Origin: Prorocentrum cordatum | Lineage: Eukaryota; Sar; Dinophyceae; Prorocentrales; Prorocentraceae | Direction: 5' to 3' | Length of the DNA stretch: 64,000 nucleotides | NCBI GenBank assembly: GCA_963575745.1 | Contig: CAUYUJ010000662.1 | Span: 38,501-102,500 of the forward strand | Shown: piece by piece, positions 1 to 10,796 of the stretch | Layout: each line of letters begins with the position of its first letter | Position numbering within the stretch: position 1 is the first letter of the stretch | The notes under the pieces: model-generated | What the model was told of the DNA's origin: nothing | Database searches by the model: none | The model's input: only the letters and a program-made list of their open reading frames with translations | Program-made: the position numbers and the translations under genes

Positions 1-112
1 CCCGTACATTTTCCAGTTTCGTACGTGTTTTTTTTGCTCGATGGTCCAGGATGGTCCTCGATGGTTCTCGCCGAGAAAAAATGCACCCGTCCGAGCGATG
101 CCAGGACACCGC
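1..112 (+). repeat. Dispersed ~110-bp repeat R1, copy 1
   Basis: Ends with a block reading CTCGATGGT..TCGCCGAGAAAAA and then GCAC-CGTCCGAGCGATGCCAGG. The same arrangement (GTGCATGTTTCGGCCTCG, a T-rich run, GATGATCCAGGA, the CTCGATGG block, CCGAGCGATGCCA) recurs at about 2425-2532, 7196-7325 and 56118-56225, all on the plus strand. No coding logic is visible. A short interspersed element is possible, but no tRNA-like A or B box was found. Confidence 0.65.
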
Positions 113-954
113 GGTGACTCCACCGCCTGCCCCCACGAACAGGTACGTCCACCTCGCCACTCCGTGGGGGCCCATCTTCGGCACCAGCAGCGCCATGACC
201 ATCGCCTCCGCGCACTCCGGCGGAGCTGCGTGCGCCGGCTCCCGCGCGGACGGAGCCCCCGGGGGCATACCCGCCTTCACGGCGGGTCTCCCCGACACGG
301 CGCGTGGCCCATGCTTCGCCGTCAGGCCGCCCCCCGCCCGAGCGCCGAGGAGGGGGGGGGGAGGGGGGGGGACGGAGGAGGAGGCGGCGGTACGGTCAGC
401 CCGTATGTGTAGTAAGGATGCGCGGTAAGGATGCAATGGCCTTGGAAAGCTATGTTCAGCGGGGCTGGCCAACGAAAGCTGCCAGGGATGGGCCTAAGGG
501 GCAAGGATGCAACGGTACCCTTGGGAAAGTTGCCCATTCCCTTCCGGTGCGGGCTGACTGTACAGGAGGAGAGCAGTCATCTCACCGTCGGAGAGACGAC
601 GAGCGCAGGGCGCATGGCTGCCGAGCAGCACGGGCCTCCCTGGTGCGTGAGGCCACCGCCTCTCTTGTGACGCCTGGGCGGTGAGCGGAGCAGCCGCAGA
701 GCCCAGCGCGGACTGGGCAGCTGCGGGCGAGAGAGGAGCCCCCGGCACGCCGTTCAATCCGCGAGGGCGGTCCAACACCAGGGAGCGGCGGGTCCTGGCT
801 CAGAATCTCCGCGCACGCGGCGCCCCAAGTGCTGCGTGCTGAGCTGCGCACCGGGTGCACGGCAGTGCTGTGGCGACTCCTGCGTTGGACGCTCATGTGC
901 CACCGCGATGTACTTTCGGTTAGCCCTCTGCTGCATTTCTCGACCAGGGGAGGG
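113..954. other. GC-rich stretch with no supported gene
   Basis: Several short overlapping ORFs exist on both strands, but none has a recognisable domain or consistent codon use. A G-run lies near 350-372. Nothing else supportable was seen. Confidence 0.4.
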
Positions 955-1262
955 AGGAAGAGGAGGAGGAGGAGGAGGAGGAGCAGCAGCAACAGCAGCA
1001 GGATGGATGTGGGAGGGCAGAAGAGGGAAGAGGGAGGGCATATTGATGATGAGAGGAAGTAGTAGGAAGCTGACGATGATGCTGTTGATGATGATGTTGC
1101 TGCTGATGAGGAGCATGATGGCGATGGTACGTGCTCTTGGTGACGATGGCGATTGCGACGGTCAGGCTAAGCTTGATCAGGGTGATACTAATAAGGACGA
1201 TAGCGGTGGCAAGGGCGATGTCGATGATGACAGTACTGATGAATTTTGCTGAGGCGGAGAAG
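955..1262 (+). repeat. Imperfect GGA, CAG and GAT repeat tract
   Basis: GGA triplets at 955-985 pass into CAG-like triplets, then into GATGATG-rich DNA to about 1250. The translations are simple-sequence artefacts. Confidence 0.7.
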
Positions 1263-1300
1263 ACGGAGGAGAAGGAGGACCAATGTAAACCTAAGAGGCA

Positions 1301-2040
1301 TTAATGATGTTGGAATGACCCCTCCCTCCAAGCTCCCTCTTCATAGGCCCCTACAACGGTCCTTTTTTCTGAGGGAACTGCCTCGTTGTAAGACAACTGT
1401 TTGAAGACCCTGAAGCATGCCAAAACATTGTTCTCGGGATTCCAACGCCACGGATCAACCGTATCGTTGCGTCTTGACGATCCTGAATCGTGCCAGAACG
1501 CCATACCCGGGACTTGAACACTGCGAATCAACATAGCTGGTGCACCCTCATAAGCCTGAATCCTTGCAAAACGCCATGTCTGGCACGTCGATCACTGGAA
1601 TCCTTGAAACGTTTGCAAAGTATATAAACGAATGTGCGCGGCGCTAAGGCGAGAACAACATTTTGAAAGGGAGCCGCCATCAATCCGTGAAGCTCTTGCA
1701 ATGTTTTAAAACGAATGTGCGCGGCGCTAAGGCGATAATCACATTTCGAAAACGACTCGCCCTCAATCCATGAAGCTCTTGCAAATGTTTACGACGAGTG
1801 TGCGCGGCGCTAAGACGAGAACGACATTTTGAAAACCACTCGCCCTCAATCCGTGAAACGCGTGCGAACTTTTAAGACGAATGTGCGCGGCGCTAAGGCG
1901 AGAGCCACATTTTGAAAACGACCCGCCCTCCATCTGCGAAACTGCTGCCATTTTCTACGCTTCAGAATCATAAATGGTGACGAAGTCTCAGGCGAAACGC
2001 CCAGCCCGCCCTAAACACCTGGCCTCGGGGTGCGACGGGG
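1301..2040 (+). repeat. Composite tandem-repeat element, copy 1
   Basis: Left end carries CCCTCCCTCCAAG-TCCC, followed by units of about 72 bp (anchor words CATGCC/CGTGCC at 1417, 1489 and 1563), then units of 83 bp whose anchor TGTGCGCGGCGC falls at 1633, 1716, 1799 and 1882 (spacing exactly 83, 83, 83). The right end reads CAGGCGAAACGCCCAGCCCG. The same order of parts is found at 8930-9665, 53200-53845 and, inverted, 10797-11390; a worn inverted copy lies at 60755-61200. Confidence 0.85.
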
Positions 2041-2061
2041 AGATGCTATTCATAAGGAGAA

Positions 2062-2310
2062 CGAACGGAGGAGGAGGAGGAGAAGGAGGAGGAGGACGAC
2101 GATACAGATGACGAGAGCGAGAAACTGAACGAGAACAAATGAGAATTAACGAGGATAATGGAAGGAAACAGTACGGGAGGGAGGGAATAGAGGAAGGGAG
2201 GGACAGCGGAGGGAGGGGTGGGGGACGATGGTGCAGGACGAGTGGGGATTGAGGAGGGAGGAGAAGGGAGGACGAAGGGAGGGAGGGAGGGAGGGAGGGA
2301 AGGAAGTAGT
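2062..2310 (+). repeat. Purine-rich GGA/GGGA tract
   Basis: GGAGGA runs at 2067-2100 and a perfect GGGA run near 2276-2305, with purine-rich DNA between them. Confidence 0.75.
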
Positions 2311-2424
2311 GTTTTTGGATTGCATGGCTGATGGAGGCGGCGCTGCAACTGGCATACTATTGGAGCACTAAACATCCTGCACGGGCACCAGGGCGAACAT
2401 GCCAGATAATATCTTGCCAACGTT

Positions 2425-2532
2425 CTGACGTCCATTCCCGTGCATGTTTCGATCTTTTTTTGGGCAAGATGATCCAGGATGCCCCTCGATGGTCGCCGCC
2501 GAGAAAAACTGCACACGTCCGAGCGATACCAG
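2425..2532 (+). repeat. Dispersed repeat R1, copy 2
   Basis: Shares CCCGTGCATGTTTCG, the T run, GATGATCCAGGATGC, CTCGATGGTC and CGTCCGAGCGAT-CCAGGAC with the other R1 copies, in the same order and orientation. Confidence 0.7.
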
Positions 2533-4344
2533 GACACCTGCCAAATGCCTTCCAGTCAGCTGGCCGGGAGCGGGATGACTGATCTTCGCACGAACGCCCG
2601 GCACGAGCCAGGCACGAGCGACGAGGCGGCGGCGGTAACAAGACGCGATTATCATCACGCAGGGACAGAAGAGGAGGAGGGGAAGGGATTGGTAGAAGAG
2701 GTTTGGACGCCCACCTATATCCTCCTGCACGCCACGACCTCCTAGGCTCGATGGGCTGCACAGCGGGGAACATTTGACGAGAGGTCGGGACTCGCCTGCT
2801 CGCTGTAACCTCGGCGGCGCGAAGCGGCTGGGAATCGGCGACATCGCGGCAAGGCAGCTCTTTCGCTGATGGTACGACGACGACACAAGTATGACGACGA
2901 GCAACGGCAGTAACGACAGACGATGGCTTGCGAAAAACAGCGGGGAGCTGACATCGTGCCCGTCCCTAGCCATCTGGCTCGCACACGAGATCACAAGGAG
3001 GGAGGAGTTGGGAGGGAGCTCATCTGGGGAGAGGAAGGAAGGAGGGAAGGAAGGAGGTACTGCTGACTGAGACACCCAGCATGCAGGGATTCCTCTCAGA
3101 TCCTCCCACCAACCACCATCCTCCTACCGACCTCTACATCTCACCACGCATCCCCTGACTGTGAAATGAAGCGATCGGGCGAACCGCTGCGAGGCGTAGC
3201 ATCGCTTCAACGACCCATCAATCTCCTCTGTGCTACGCAATCTGGGCGGCACCAGCGTCGGCTTCGGAGGCGGTTTCGGCGTTCATCGGACGCGCGCCCC
3301 TTGAAGTGGAACACCCTTACATAGGAATGGATCCACACGTGGATGAAACTTACCGGCACGAGGCGCTGTAGACCGTGAAGACCTGCGACTCGCGAAGCAC
3401 TGCATTCGTGTCCCCACTCGGGGCAGGTGAGAATGCGATCGCACAGCAAGCTGGAAAAATGCCTCGGCGCTGCGTTTGCGCCCGACGGACCGTGGGCACC
3501 GAGGCGGCACCCCTCGCAGGGCACCGCTGCGCCCTCCGCCGGCTCGTGGACCGGGCTCGGCCTGACCTAAAGAACGATAAATAAGGAACGAAGCCCCGGA
3601 AGAACGCATAGGGAACGATACATAAAGCATGCGAACCTAAGGAACGACCGAGCCCCTTTTGACTAGTAAGTGTTCCTTATTCAGGCCGCTCACTGTGTTC
3701 TTGACAGCAGCAACGGTCGAGCGGAGAGCGGTGGCGCACCGGTCGCGCACCAGACGACCCGTGCAGGAGAACGATGCAAGAGGGCGCGAATCGGCGCCCA
3801 GAGTCCAACACGAGAGCCCACACAAGACATCCCGCACGAGGCCTCCAGGACCACTCTCTCTCAGTGTTAGAAGCAATCACAGGGGCAAGCGCCCCCTCGA
3901 GCGGCACGGCGGCCAAGGCGGGAAGGCCATCCGCCTGCGGCTGCGGATCTCCAGTGCCCGCCAGTGCCCCCGTCGCTTCCAGGCAGCGCGCCGTGGCCGC
4001 TGGAGCCGGGCCCTCTGCACCCACGACTGGCGTCTCTGCTGGCGGCGCGACCCGCCTGGCCTCCGCCTCGGGGATGTGGGCACCCGTCCCCCTCAAGGGG
4101 GCGCGGCTGCCAAGGCCTGCCAGGCAGTCCGACCGCATCTGCGAAGCTCTCCCGGTCTCCAGTCGGCTACGCGCAAGGAAGGGCCCCTGGGTGAGAGCGA
4201 CCTTTGGTGCACGGCTTTGCCGCTTCGGGGGGCCGCGTGGGGACCAAACCCGAGCGCGCAAGACGCTGCTATCGCATCGCGTTCGGCGATCGGGGGACCC
4301 CTTTTATCGGACCGTCACTAAAGGTCACTGCGGCGAAGGGTCAT
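2533..4344. other. No supported gene
   Basis: Mixed-composition DNA with GGAGG-rich patches near 2995-3060. The longest ORFs (about 190-235 codons on either strand) overlap each other in several frames, contain no recognisable motif and look like GC-rich chance frames. I do not call a gene here. Confidence 0.4.
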
Positions 4345-4535
4345 TCTTTCGGGGAGACGTAAGGCTCGGGTGCGGGGGACTCGGGTTGGCCTGACGGGGC
4401 CATCATAAAAATCACGAGGCCCAATCTGAAATCGGACGCGAGCTCCCGCTGCAGACATCCGCGAAGACTGGACCGCCAACATCCAGGACGCGCTCGTCCA
4501 GAAACGTCGGCAGACCCGATTTCCGGCTTAGCCGT
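4345..4535 (+). mobile_element. MITE-like element F, worn copy
   Basis: GGGGAGACGTAAG, CGGGTGCGGGGGACTCGG, then CCCGCTGCAGACATC match the better-preserved element at 34181-34388 in order and spacing. The right end (CCCGATTTCCGGCTTA) is diverged. Confidence 0.55.
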
Positions 4536-4549
4536 TGCGGTGAGGATCG

Positions 4550-4712
4550 GGGGCGGCAAAGAGGGGGGTGATGACTAGGGGGGGGTGGATATCATGGCGG
4601 GGGCCATGATATTTCCCCAGTCCCCTCCCTGGGCCGCGCACATGCCGCCGGTCATGATGTGCACACCCCCCTCTTGGACACCCCCCTCTTGGCCGCTCCC
4701 GATTGGTGCGGG
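4550..4712 (-). repeat. Dispersed repeat H, copy 1 (inverted)
   Basis: Read on the minus strand it gives GCCAAGAGGGGGGTGTCCAA, GGCGGCATGTGCGCGGCCCA, ATCATGGCCCCCGCCATG and CCCCTAGTCATC. The same words in the same order occur on the plus strand at 51795-51965. Confidence 0.7.
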
Positions 4713-5098
4713 CCCACATGGGTCCCCCAGTCGCCGAACGCGCTGCGATGTAAGCGGCTTGCGCGCTCGGGTTTGGCTCCCCCGCGCCCCAACGCCGCGC
4801 ACCAGAGGTCTCTCCTTACCTATGGGGTCACTCCTGCGTGCCGCCGAGACAACGAGTCGGGGAAGCGCAGCACGCCGGGCCCCCGGGCGCTTCCGGGCAG
4901 CACGCCCGGGGCTCCGGGGCTCCGGGGGGCCTTCGGCGCCTCGTGCCGGGCACGGCGCCGCCCTGCCTGGCCGCAGGTCGGGCATGTCCCCATACTTACA
5001 GGGGGGCTCGGGACGAAAAATTTGGGAAATAGTCAAATGATCCTAGTGCGACCCTACCTAGGAGTTGGAGCCCCCAGGAAAGCAGCATTAGTAGTAAC
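4713..5098. other. GC-rich spacer, nothing recognised
   Basis: GC-rich DNA with short palindromic CCCGGG words. No gene supported. Confidence 0.4.
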
Positions 5099-5099
5099 A

Positions 5100-6075
5100 G
5101 TAAAGCTAAGCTAAAGCTAAGCTAAGGCTAAGCTAACACTTAGCTAACGCTAAGCTAAAGCTAAGCGAAAGCGAAGCTAAAGCTAAGCTAAAGCTAAACT
5201 AAAGCTAAGTTAAAGCTAAGCTACAACTAAAGCTAACAATAAGCTAAAGCTGAGCTAAAGCTAAGCTAAAGCTAAGCTGAAGCTAAGCGAAAGCTAAGCG
5301 AAAGCTAAGCTAAAGCTAAGCTAAGGCTAAGCTATATCTAATCTAAAGCTAAGCTGAAGCTAAGCTGAAGCTCAGCTAAAGCTAAGCTAAAGCTAAGCTA
5401 AATCTAAGCTAAAGCTAAGCTAACGCTAACGCTAATTATAAGCTAAAGCTAAGCTAAAGCTAAGCTACAGCTAGGCTAAATCTAAGCTACAGCTAAGCTA
5501 AAGCTAAGCTAACGCTAAGCTAAATCTTGGCTAAAGCTAAGCTAAGGCTAAGCTAAAGCTAATCTAAAGCTAAGCTAAAGCTAAGCTAACGCTAAGCTAA
5601 ATCTTGGCTAAAGCTAAGCTAAGACTAAGCTAAAGCTAAGCTAAAGCTAATGCTAACTATAAGCTAAAGCTAAGCTAAAGCTAAGCTAAAACTAAGCTAA
5701 CTCTAAGCTACAACTAAGCTAAAGCTAAGCTAACGCTAAGCTAAATCTAAGCTAAAGCTAAGCTAAGGCTAAGCTAAAGCTAATCTAAAGCTATGCTGAA
5801 GTTAAGCTAACATTAAACAGAAGCTAAGCTAAAGCTAAGCTGCAGTTAAGCTAAATCTAAGCAAAAGCTAAGCTAATGCTAAGCTAGCACTAAGCTAAAG
5901 CTAAGCTAAATCTAAACTGAAGCTAAGCTAAAGGTAAGCTAAAGCTAAGCTAAATCTAAGCTAAAGCTAAGCTAAAGCTAAGCTAACACTAAGCTGAAGC
6001 TAAGCTAAAGCTAAGCTAAAGCTAAGCTAAAGCTAAAGCTAAAGCTAAGCTAAAGCTAAAGCTAAGGCTAAAGCT
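5100..6075 (+). repeat. Satellite of 11-bp GCTAAAGCTAA units
   Basis: About 975 bp of near-continuous AAGCTAAGCTA / GCTAAAGCTAA units with scattered substitutions and occasional GCTAA insertions. It includes higher-order copies: the block ACGCTAAGCTAAATCTTGGC appears twice, near 5511 and 5588. No ORF of note. Confidence 0.95.
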
Positions 6076-6217
6076 CCCAGGGGACTGGGGGAACCGCGGG
6101 GCGGGGACTGGGGGAACCGCCCAGGGCGGTTAGCACTGCCCGGCCCTTTAAGCAAAGAGAGTAGGAACCCTTCTAGGCAGAGCCTAGGTAGGGAAATATA
6201 GGAGAGCACAAAGTGAC

Positions 6218-6385
6218 ATAAACATAAGAACTCGGAGGTCCGCGCGGATTTCTCGGATCGGCGCTGTACCCCCCTCCCTGGCGCGCGGAGCTCGCCAGGG
6301 GCGGCGCCGGAGGCGCCGCCGGGGGGCCCCAGCGCCGATCCGAGAAATCCGCGCGGGCCTCCGAGTTTTTATGTTTATGCTACTT
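6218..6385. mobile_element. Inverted-repeat element (CATAAAC family), free copy
   Basis: Long terminal inverted repeats: left CATAAACATAAGAACTCGGA followed by a GCGCGGATTTCTCGGATC block; the right end is the reverse complement of the same, ending TTTATGTTTATGC. The arms meet around CGCCGGAGGCGCCGCC, so the whole element folds back on itself. A homologous element (same CATAAACAT tip, GCGCGGATTTCTTGGATC block and GGCGCCGCC core) sits inside the discoidin gene at 37624-37830. Confidence 0.8.
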
Positions 6386-6419
6386 TTTGCTCCCCTGGAA
6401 TATTCTCTTCAAAGGATCA

Positions 6420-6506
6420 GAAATAATCGACAAGTTCGTCCCCAGACTGTTTTTTGTTAAAACTATTTTTGCATGTTCCTCCTGTAGAGGGACAGGCCCG
6501 ACTCAA
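6420..6506 (+). mobile_element. Half copy of MITE family A
   Basis: CTGTTTTTTG...CTATTTTTGCATGTTCC, then CCTGTAGAGGGACAGGCCCG, matches the right half of the elements at 18009-18161 and 51980-52171. The left half is missing. Confidence 0.65.
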
Positions 6507-6515
6507 GCCTCCCTC

Positions 6516-6800
6516 CCGAGACGCCCGCCCGAGACTGGACCTCTTACGGGCTACCCTTGTGGAGACAAGAAGCCCCTCCCAAGACCCCCCCCCCGAGACA
6601 GGACCTCTTAGTGGCTACCATTGTGGAGGCAAGACGCCCCTCCCGAGACGCCCGCCCGAGACTGGACCTCCTACGGGCTACCCTAGGCAAGACACCCCTC
6701 CCAAGACACCCCCCCGAGACTGGACTCCTGACTGGCTACCCTTGTGGAGGCAAGACACCCCTCCCGAGACGCCCGCCCGAGACTGGACTCTTTACAGCCT
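6516..6800 (+). repeat. Tandem repeat of about 60 bp
   Basis: The words CGAGACGCCCGCCCGAGAC, TGGACCTCTTACGGGCTACC and CTTGTGGAGGCAAGACGCCC recur in order four to five times with small length changes. The proline/threonine-rich translations are repeat artefacts. Confidence 0.75.
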
Positions 6801-6945
6801 GGCCTCCGCCCCGCGCGAACGCCACGGGGGCGCGATCCCACCCCGAGCGGCACGGCCCGCTGGCTCGCCGCGGCTCGGGCGCCCCCTCCTCGTGCGTGCA
6901 GTGGAGCGCCCGACCACGAGAGACCTGCCACGAGGAACCCAGCAG

Positions 6946-7038
6946 GAGGAGGAGGAGGAGGAGGAGGAGGAGGAGGAGGAGGAGGAGGAGGAGGAGGAGG
7001 GAGGAGGAGGAGGAGGGAGGAGGAGGAGGAGGAGGAGG
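6946..7038 (+). repeat. GGA triplet array
   Basis: Near-perfect GGA repeat of about 90 bp with a few single-base interruptions. Confidence 0.9.
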
Positions 7039-7195
7039 GAACACGGTTGAATAGCAGACCTGCCACGAGAAACCCAGCCCTGAGACCCCAGGACGTGCAT
7101 CGATGTCTGGCGCGGGGACGTCGCGCTTCCCACGGCCAGACCACCGAAACCCAAGAAACCCAGGGTAGCCTGGAGGCGAGCGGGGTGCTTCTTGG

Positions 7196-7325
7196 CATGG
7201 GCCTCCAGTGTATTTTGGCCTCGTGCGTGTTTTTTTCTGTTTTCTGCAAGGTGACCCCCAGCGTGCTCCTCGATGGCCCTTCCGGAGAAAGAGTGCACAC
7301 GCCCGAGCGATGCCAAGTCATGGCT
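7196..7325 (+). repeat. Dispersed repeat R1, copy 3
   Basis: Contains CCTCGTGCGTG plus a T run, GCAAGGTGA-CCC, CTCCTCGATGG, GAGAAAGAGTGCACACGCCC and GAGCGATGCCA, in R1 order. Confidence 0.6.
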
Positions 7326-8649
7326 TGAGGGCAGTCCGACTGCGCCCTGCGTGGCTCCAGCGCGCACCCGAGCATCCGGCGCTTCCCGCCGTCGCGCCCC
7401 TTGCCGCCGAGGTTTCACCAGTGGCAGCGGCGGTCGGCGGCTCGGCCAGCAGCACGACCTGCTCGGCCGCCCAGGCACGGTCTGCCTCCGTGGCAGCACC
7501 CGCCGGCGGCGTATAGGCGACCAAGAGGGCGGCCCACCCGCACAGCGAGTGTGGAGGGCAGCATGGGGCACGAGGGCACGGCGGCGGCTGGGGTGCGGAG
7601 TGCTCGTCGGCAGCCGCGAGGTCGCCGAGGGCAGCCCGGGAGTGGCAGCGGCATGCTCCGCGGCAGCTGCGGCATCGGCATGTGCGGCAGGTTCGCGTCG
7701 TGTCGACCCCGGCGTTGGTGCCTGACACCGCGGGGATCGGTCAAACTTGAACGGTCGGCCCTTTCAAAAAAGCTGGATCGTTCAAGGATGGGCCGATTCT
7801 TGGCCACAGGCGGCGTTCAACCTTGATCGCACGCGCTGGGGTCGCCGCCGGTCGACAGGACGCGAACCTACCGTAGGCCGTAGGGGAGCACCTTCACGAT
7901 CATGAGCGGCAACATTCTCTCCATCTCGTCGTCGTCGTCGTCGCCGTCGTCGTCGAAGTACATGCGCACAAGACGAGTGCGCAATGCCACGCCAGGCAAC
8001 TCGCACCACTGCGGCCACATCCCAGCAGAACACGGGGCGGCGGTGATGAGCGGCCCAACCCAGCTGGCAAAGAGCAAGATGGGCCTCGTCCAAGGCGACT
8101 CCGCGGCTGCCCGCACACGCCGGAACGCAGGCGGGGGAGGCGCGCATGAGGCTCGGCGGCGTGGCTGGTTGGAGCACAACTGGTGACAACCTGAAGCCCC
8201 CACCGGGCGAGCCTTTTGGGAAAGAGGAGGGAGGGAGGAGTGAGCGAGGAGGAGCGATGAGGAGCGAGGAGGAACGAGGGGGATCGAGAAGGAGAAAATG
8301 AGGGGGAGGACCTGCGCTCCTCTCTCCTGCGCTGCACTTCAGGGTCCACCTCGGGCGACTTCTCGCCCTTCCTCTTCTTCGCCCCCCTGCCGGTGCATCC
8401 GGTGCGGCCAGCGCCCCGGAGAGCACGCCGGCTCCTCCGCCTGGCAGCGCCTGGGGCCGTTCGGACGAGGAGGGCAGGCAGACAGACGCGGGGACGGATA
8501 GGCAGGCCGATGAAGAGACGGGCAGGCAGGCAGGCAGGCAGGACAGCACCCCTCGAAGCATCAGCTCGTGCCTGGAAGCGGGCCCAGCCCAAGGTCCCCG
8601 AGCAGCGGTGCGGGATGCAATCATGGCGTCGGAGGGCAGCTTGAGGGCC
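7326..8649. other. No supported gene; short TCG tract
   Basis: GC-rich DNA with overlapping ORFs in several frames. A TCG triplet tract lies at about 7925-7957 and a GGCA tract at about 8520-8542. No domain was recognised on either strand. Confidence 0.4.
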
Positions 8650-8853
8650 ACCTCCGCCTCCGCCTCCGCCTCCGCCTCCGCCTCCGCCTCCTCCTCCTCC
8701 TCCTCCTCCTCCTCCTCCTCCTCCTCCTCCTCCTCCTCCTCCTCCTCCTCCTCCTCCTCCTCCCCCTCCCCCTCCCCCTCCCCCTCCTCCTTCTCCTCCT
8801 CCTCCTCTTCCTCCTCCCTCCCTCCCTCCCTCCCTCCCTCCCTCCCTCCCTCC
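8650..8853 (+). repeat. Pyrimidine repeat series
   Basis: Runs successively as CCTCCG hexamers, CTC triplets, CCCCT units, CTC again, then a CCCT tetramer run. Four neighbouring simple repeats on one strand suggest step-wise slippage expansion. Confidence 0.9.
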
Positions 8854-8929
8854 CTCACGGGGCGATCGGGGACGGGGGCAGCGATGGGGGAACTGGCGGC
8901 AGCGGAGGCCGGGCACCAGGACCAGCGGA

Positions 8930-9665
8930 GGACGCAACGTTGGAAGACAACCGTCGGAAGGGCCCCGTTGGAAGACAACCGTCTAAAAATGCTCAACCGT
9001 GCCAACGCACTATTCCTGAGGTTTCAGCGCCGCGAATCAACGTTACTGTTGCGACCTGACGATCCTACATCGTGCCAGATTGCCATGTCTGGGACGCCAA
9101 CACCGCGCATCACTGCGACTGTCGCGCCCTGACAATCCGAAATTGTGTAAACCATCAGATTCTTTGAAACTGTCGGAAATTATTAAGACGAGTGTGCGCG
9201 GCGCTGAAGCGAGGACCACATTCTGAAAAGAAACCGCCCTCCATCCGTGAAGCTCTTGCGAACTTTCAAGACGAATGTGCGCGGCGCTGAAGCGAGCGCC
9301 ACATTCTGAACACGACCCGCCCTCCATCTACAAAGCTCTTACATGTTTCAAAACGAACGTGCGCGGCGCTAAGGCGAGCGCTGCATTTTGAAAACGACCC
9401 GCCCTCCAGCTGTGAAATTCTGGCATGGTTTAGAACGAGTATGCGCGGGACAATGGCGAGATCCACATGTTGAAGACCATCCGCCCTCCATCCGTAAAGC
9501 TGTTGTTATTCTTCAATATTAATGGGCGCGGCGCTAATGCGAGAGCCACGTTTTGCAAACGACCCACCTTCCATCGTGAAGCTGTTGCAAATTTCAAGTT
9601 CCAGGATTCTACTTGATGAGGACACGTCTCAGGCGAGACGCCCGGCCCGCCCTAACCGCTGAAGG
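8930..9665 (+). repeat. Composite tandem-repeat element, copy 2
   Basis: About two 72-bp units (CGTGCCA anchors near 8999 and 9072) are followed by at least five 83-bp-type units with anchors at 9193, 9276, 9358, 9440 and 9523 (spacing 83, 82, 82, 83). The right end reads CTCAGGCGAGACGCCCGGCC. Same architecture as 1301-2040. Confidence 0.85.
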
Positions 9666-9719
9666 TCTGTAGTTGTGGTTTCCCCCTTTTCTCGCGGCGG
9701 TAAGTAGGGCTGGTCCTAA

Positions 9720-9912
9720 AACCTCCTCCTCCCTCTTTCTCTTTCTCCTCCTCCTCCTCAAGAATGATACGGGGAGGAGGAGGAGGAAGAGGAGGAGGAG
9801 GAGGAGGAGGAGGAGGAGGAGGCGGAGGGAAGGAGGAGGAGGAGGAAGAGGAGGAGGAAGGATGGGGAGGAGGAGGAGGAGGAGGAGGAGGAGGAGGAGG
9901 AGGAGGAAGAGG
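9720..9912 (+). repeat. CTC then GGA triplet arrays
   Basis: A short CTC run (9722-9760) is followed after 12 bases by GGA runs (9774-9911), giving a pyrimidine/purine inverted pair able to fold. Confidence 0.85.
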
Positions 9913-10621
9913 CCGCGAACAACAACAAATCCCTCTTGGTGCGACCCCAACCCTTCAATAAGGCCGCCGAAAATAATTAGTTATTCCCTATCTGAGGGGT
10001 TTTGAAGACCTTTCAGGGTTACCGACCCGTGAGGACGAAGGATGGAGGAAGTGTGAGAGGACGAAGAAGATGAAGAGGTAGAGGAGGGGGGGGAAGGGGA
10101 GATGCGGGAGGAGGGAGGGGAAGGAGCAGGAGGACGCAGCAGGGGGAGCAGGAGAAGGAAGAAAAGGAGGAGCGCCGCACAATGTGGCGCACGCCGTCGC
10201 ACACGCCGCGGCGCCGCCAACACTGGGCGCACTGTGGTGCGACGCTGGGGCGGCGTCCACCAGCAGCAGGCCCAGGCGTGCCTGTCACTGTGAAGAGGGA
10301 GGGGGATGGCCTCCTCGTCAGCCTCCTCCTTCTCCTCCTTTTTCTCCTCCTCCTCCTCCTCCTCCTCCTCCTCCACCCCTCTTCTTTATTCATACCTCCT
10401 CCTTCTCCTCCATTTCTCCTCCCTTTTCTCCTCCTCCTCCTTCTCCTCCACCCCCCTTCTTTGTTCGTACCTCCTTGCTGTCCAGCCCCAGACGTGTCGG
10501 CGGGGGGGGGGGCGGTCGACGGACACTTCCCCACCGCTCACGACCCGGAACCTCGCAGGTGTCGCAGCAGTTCCACGGACGGAGGGCCGGCCGTTTCCAA
10601 CGCGTGGCGTTCGCCCTGACG
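9913..10621. other. No supported gene; CTC tracts
   Basis: Purine-rich DNA (10030-10170) then CTC triplet runs (about 10318-10460). The remainder is GC-rich with no convincing reading frame. Confidence 0.45.
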
Positions 10622-10791
10622 TCGAGTCGGGCGTGTCCCCCCTGCAGGGGGCCTTCGGGCGAGGAATAAAAAACCACGGGAACACATGTCCCCCACATCT
10701 GCAAACACAGTAAAAAACAAGACCGCCCCCCATTTTTTTCTTTGGGCTGTTTTTGAATGTTCATCCTGTAGAGGGACAGGCCCGACTTTAA
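10622..10791. mobile_element. MITE family A, copy 1, with 8-bp target duplication
   Basis: Left tip TCGAGTCGGGCGTGTCCC and right tip GGGACAGGCCCGACTTTA are inverted repeats. The element is bracketed by CCCTGACG (10614-10621) and CCCTAACG (10792-10799), an 8-bp target-site duplication with one mismatch. No ORF inside, so non-autonomous. The right duplication abuts the inverted composite element starting at about 10797. Confidence 0.75.
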
Positions 10792-10796
10792 CCCTA

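Noticed and set aside
1633-1960. Regular 83-bp repeats resembling a CRISPR array
   Set aside because: Whole units are conserved, with no alternation of constant repeat and unique spacer, and there are no cas genes; the rest of the window is eukaryotic.
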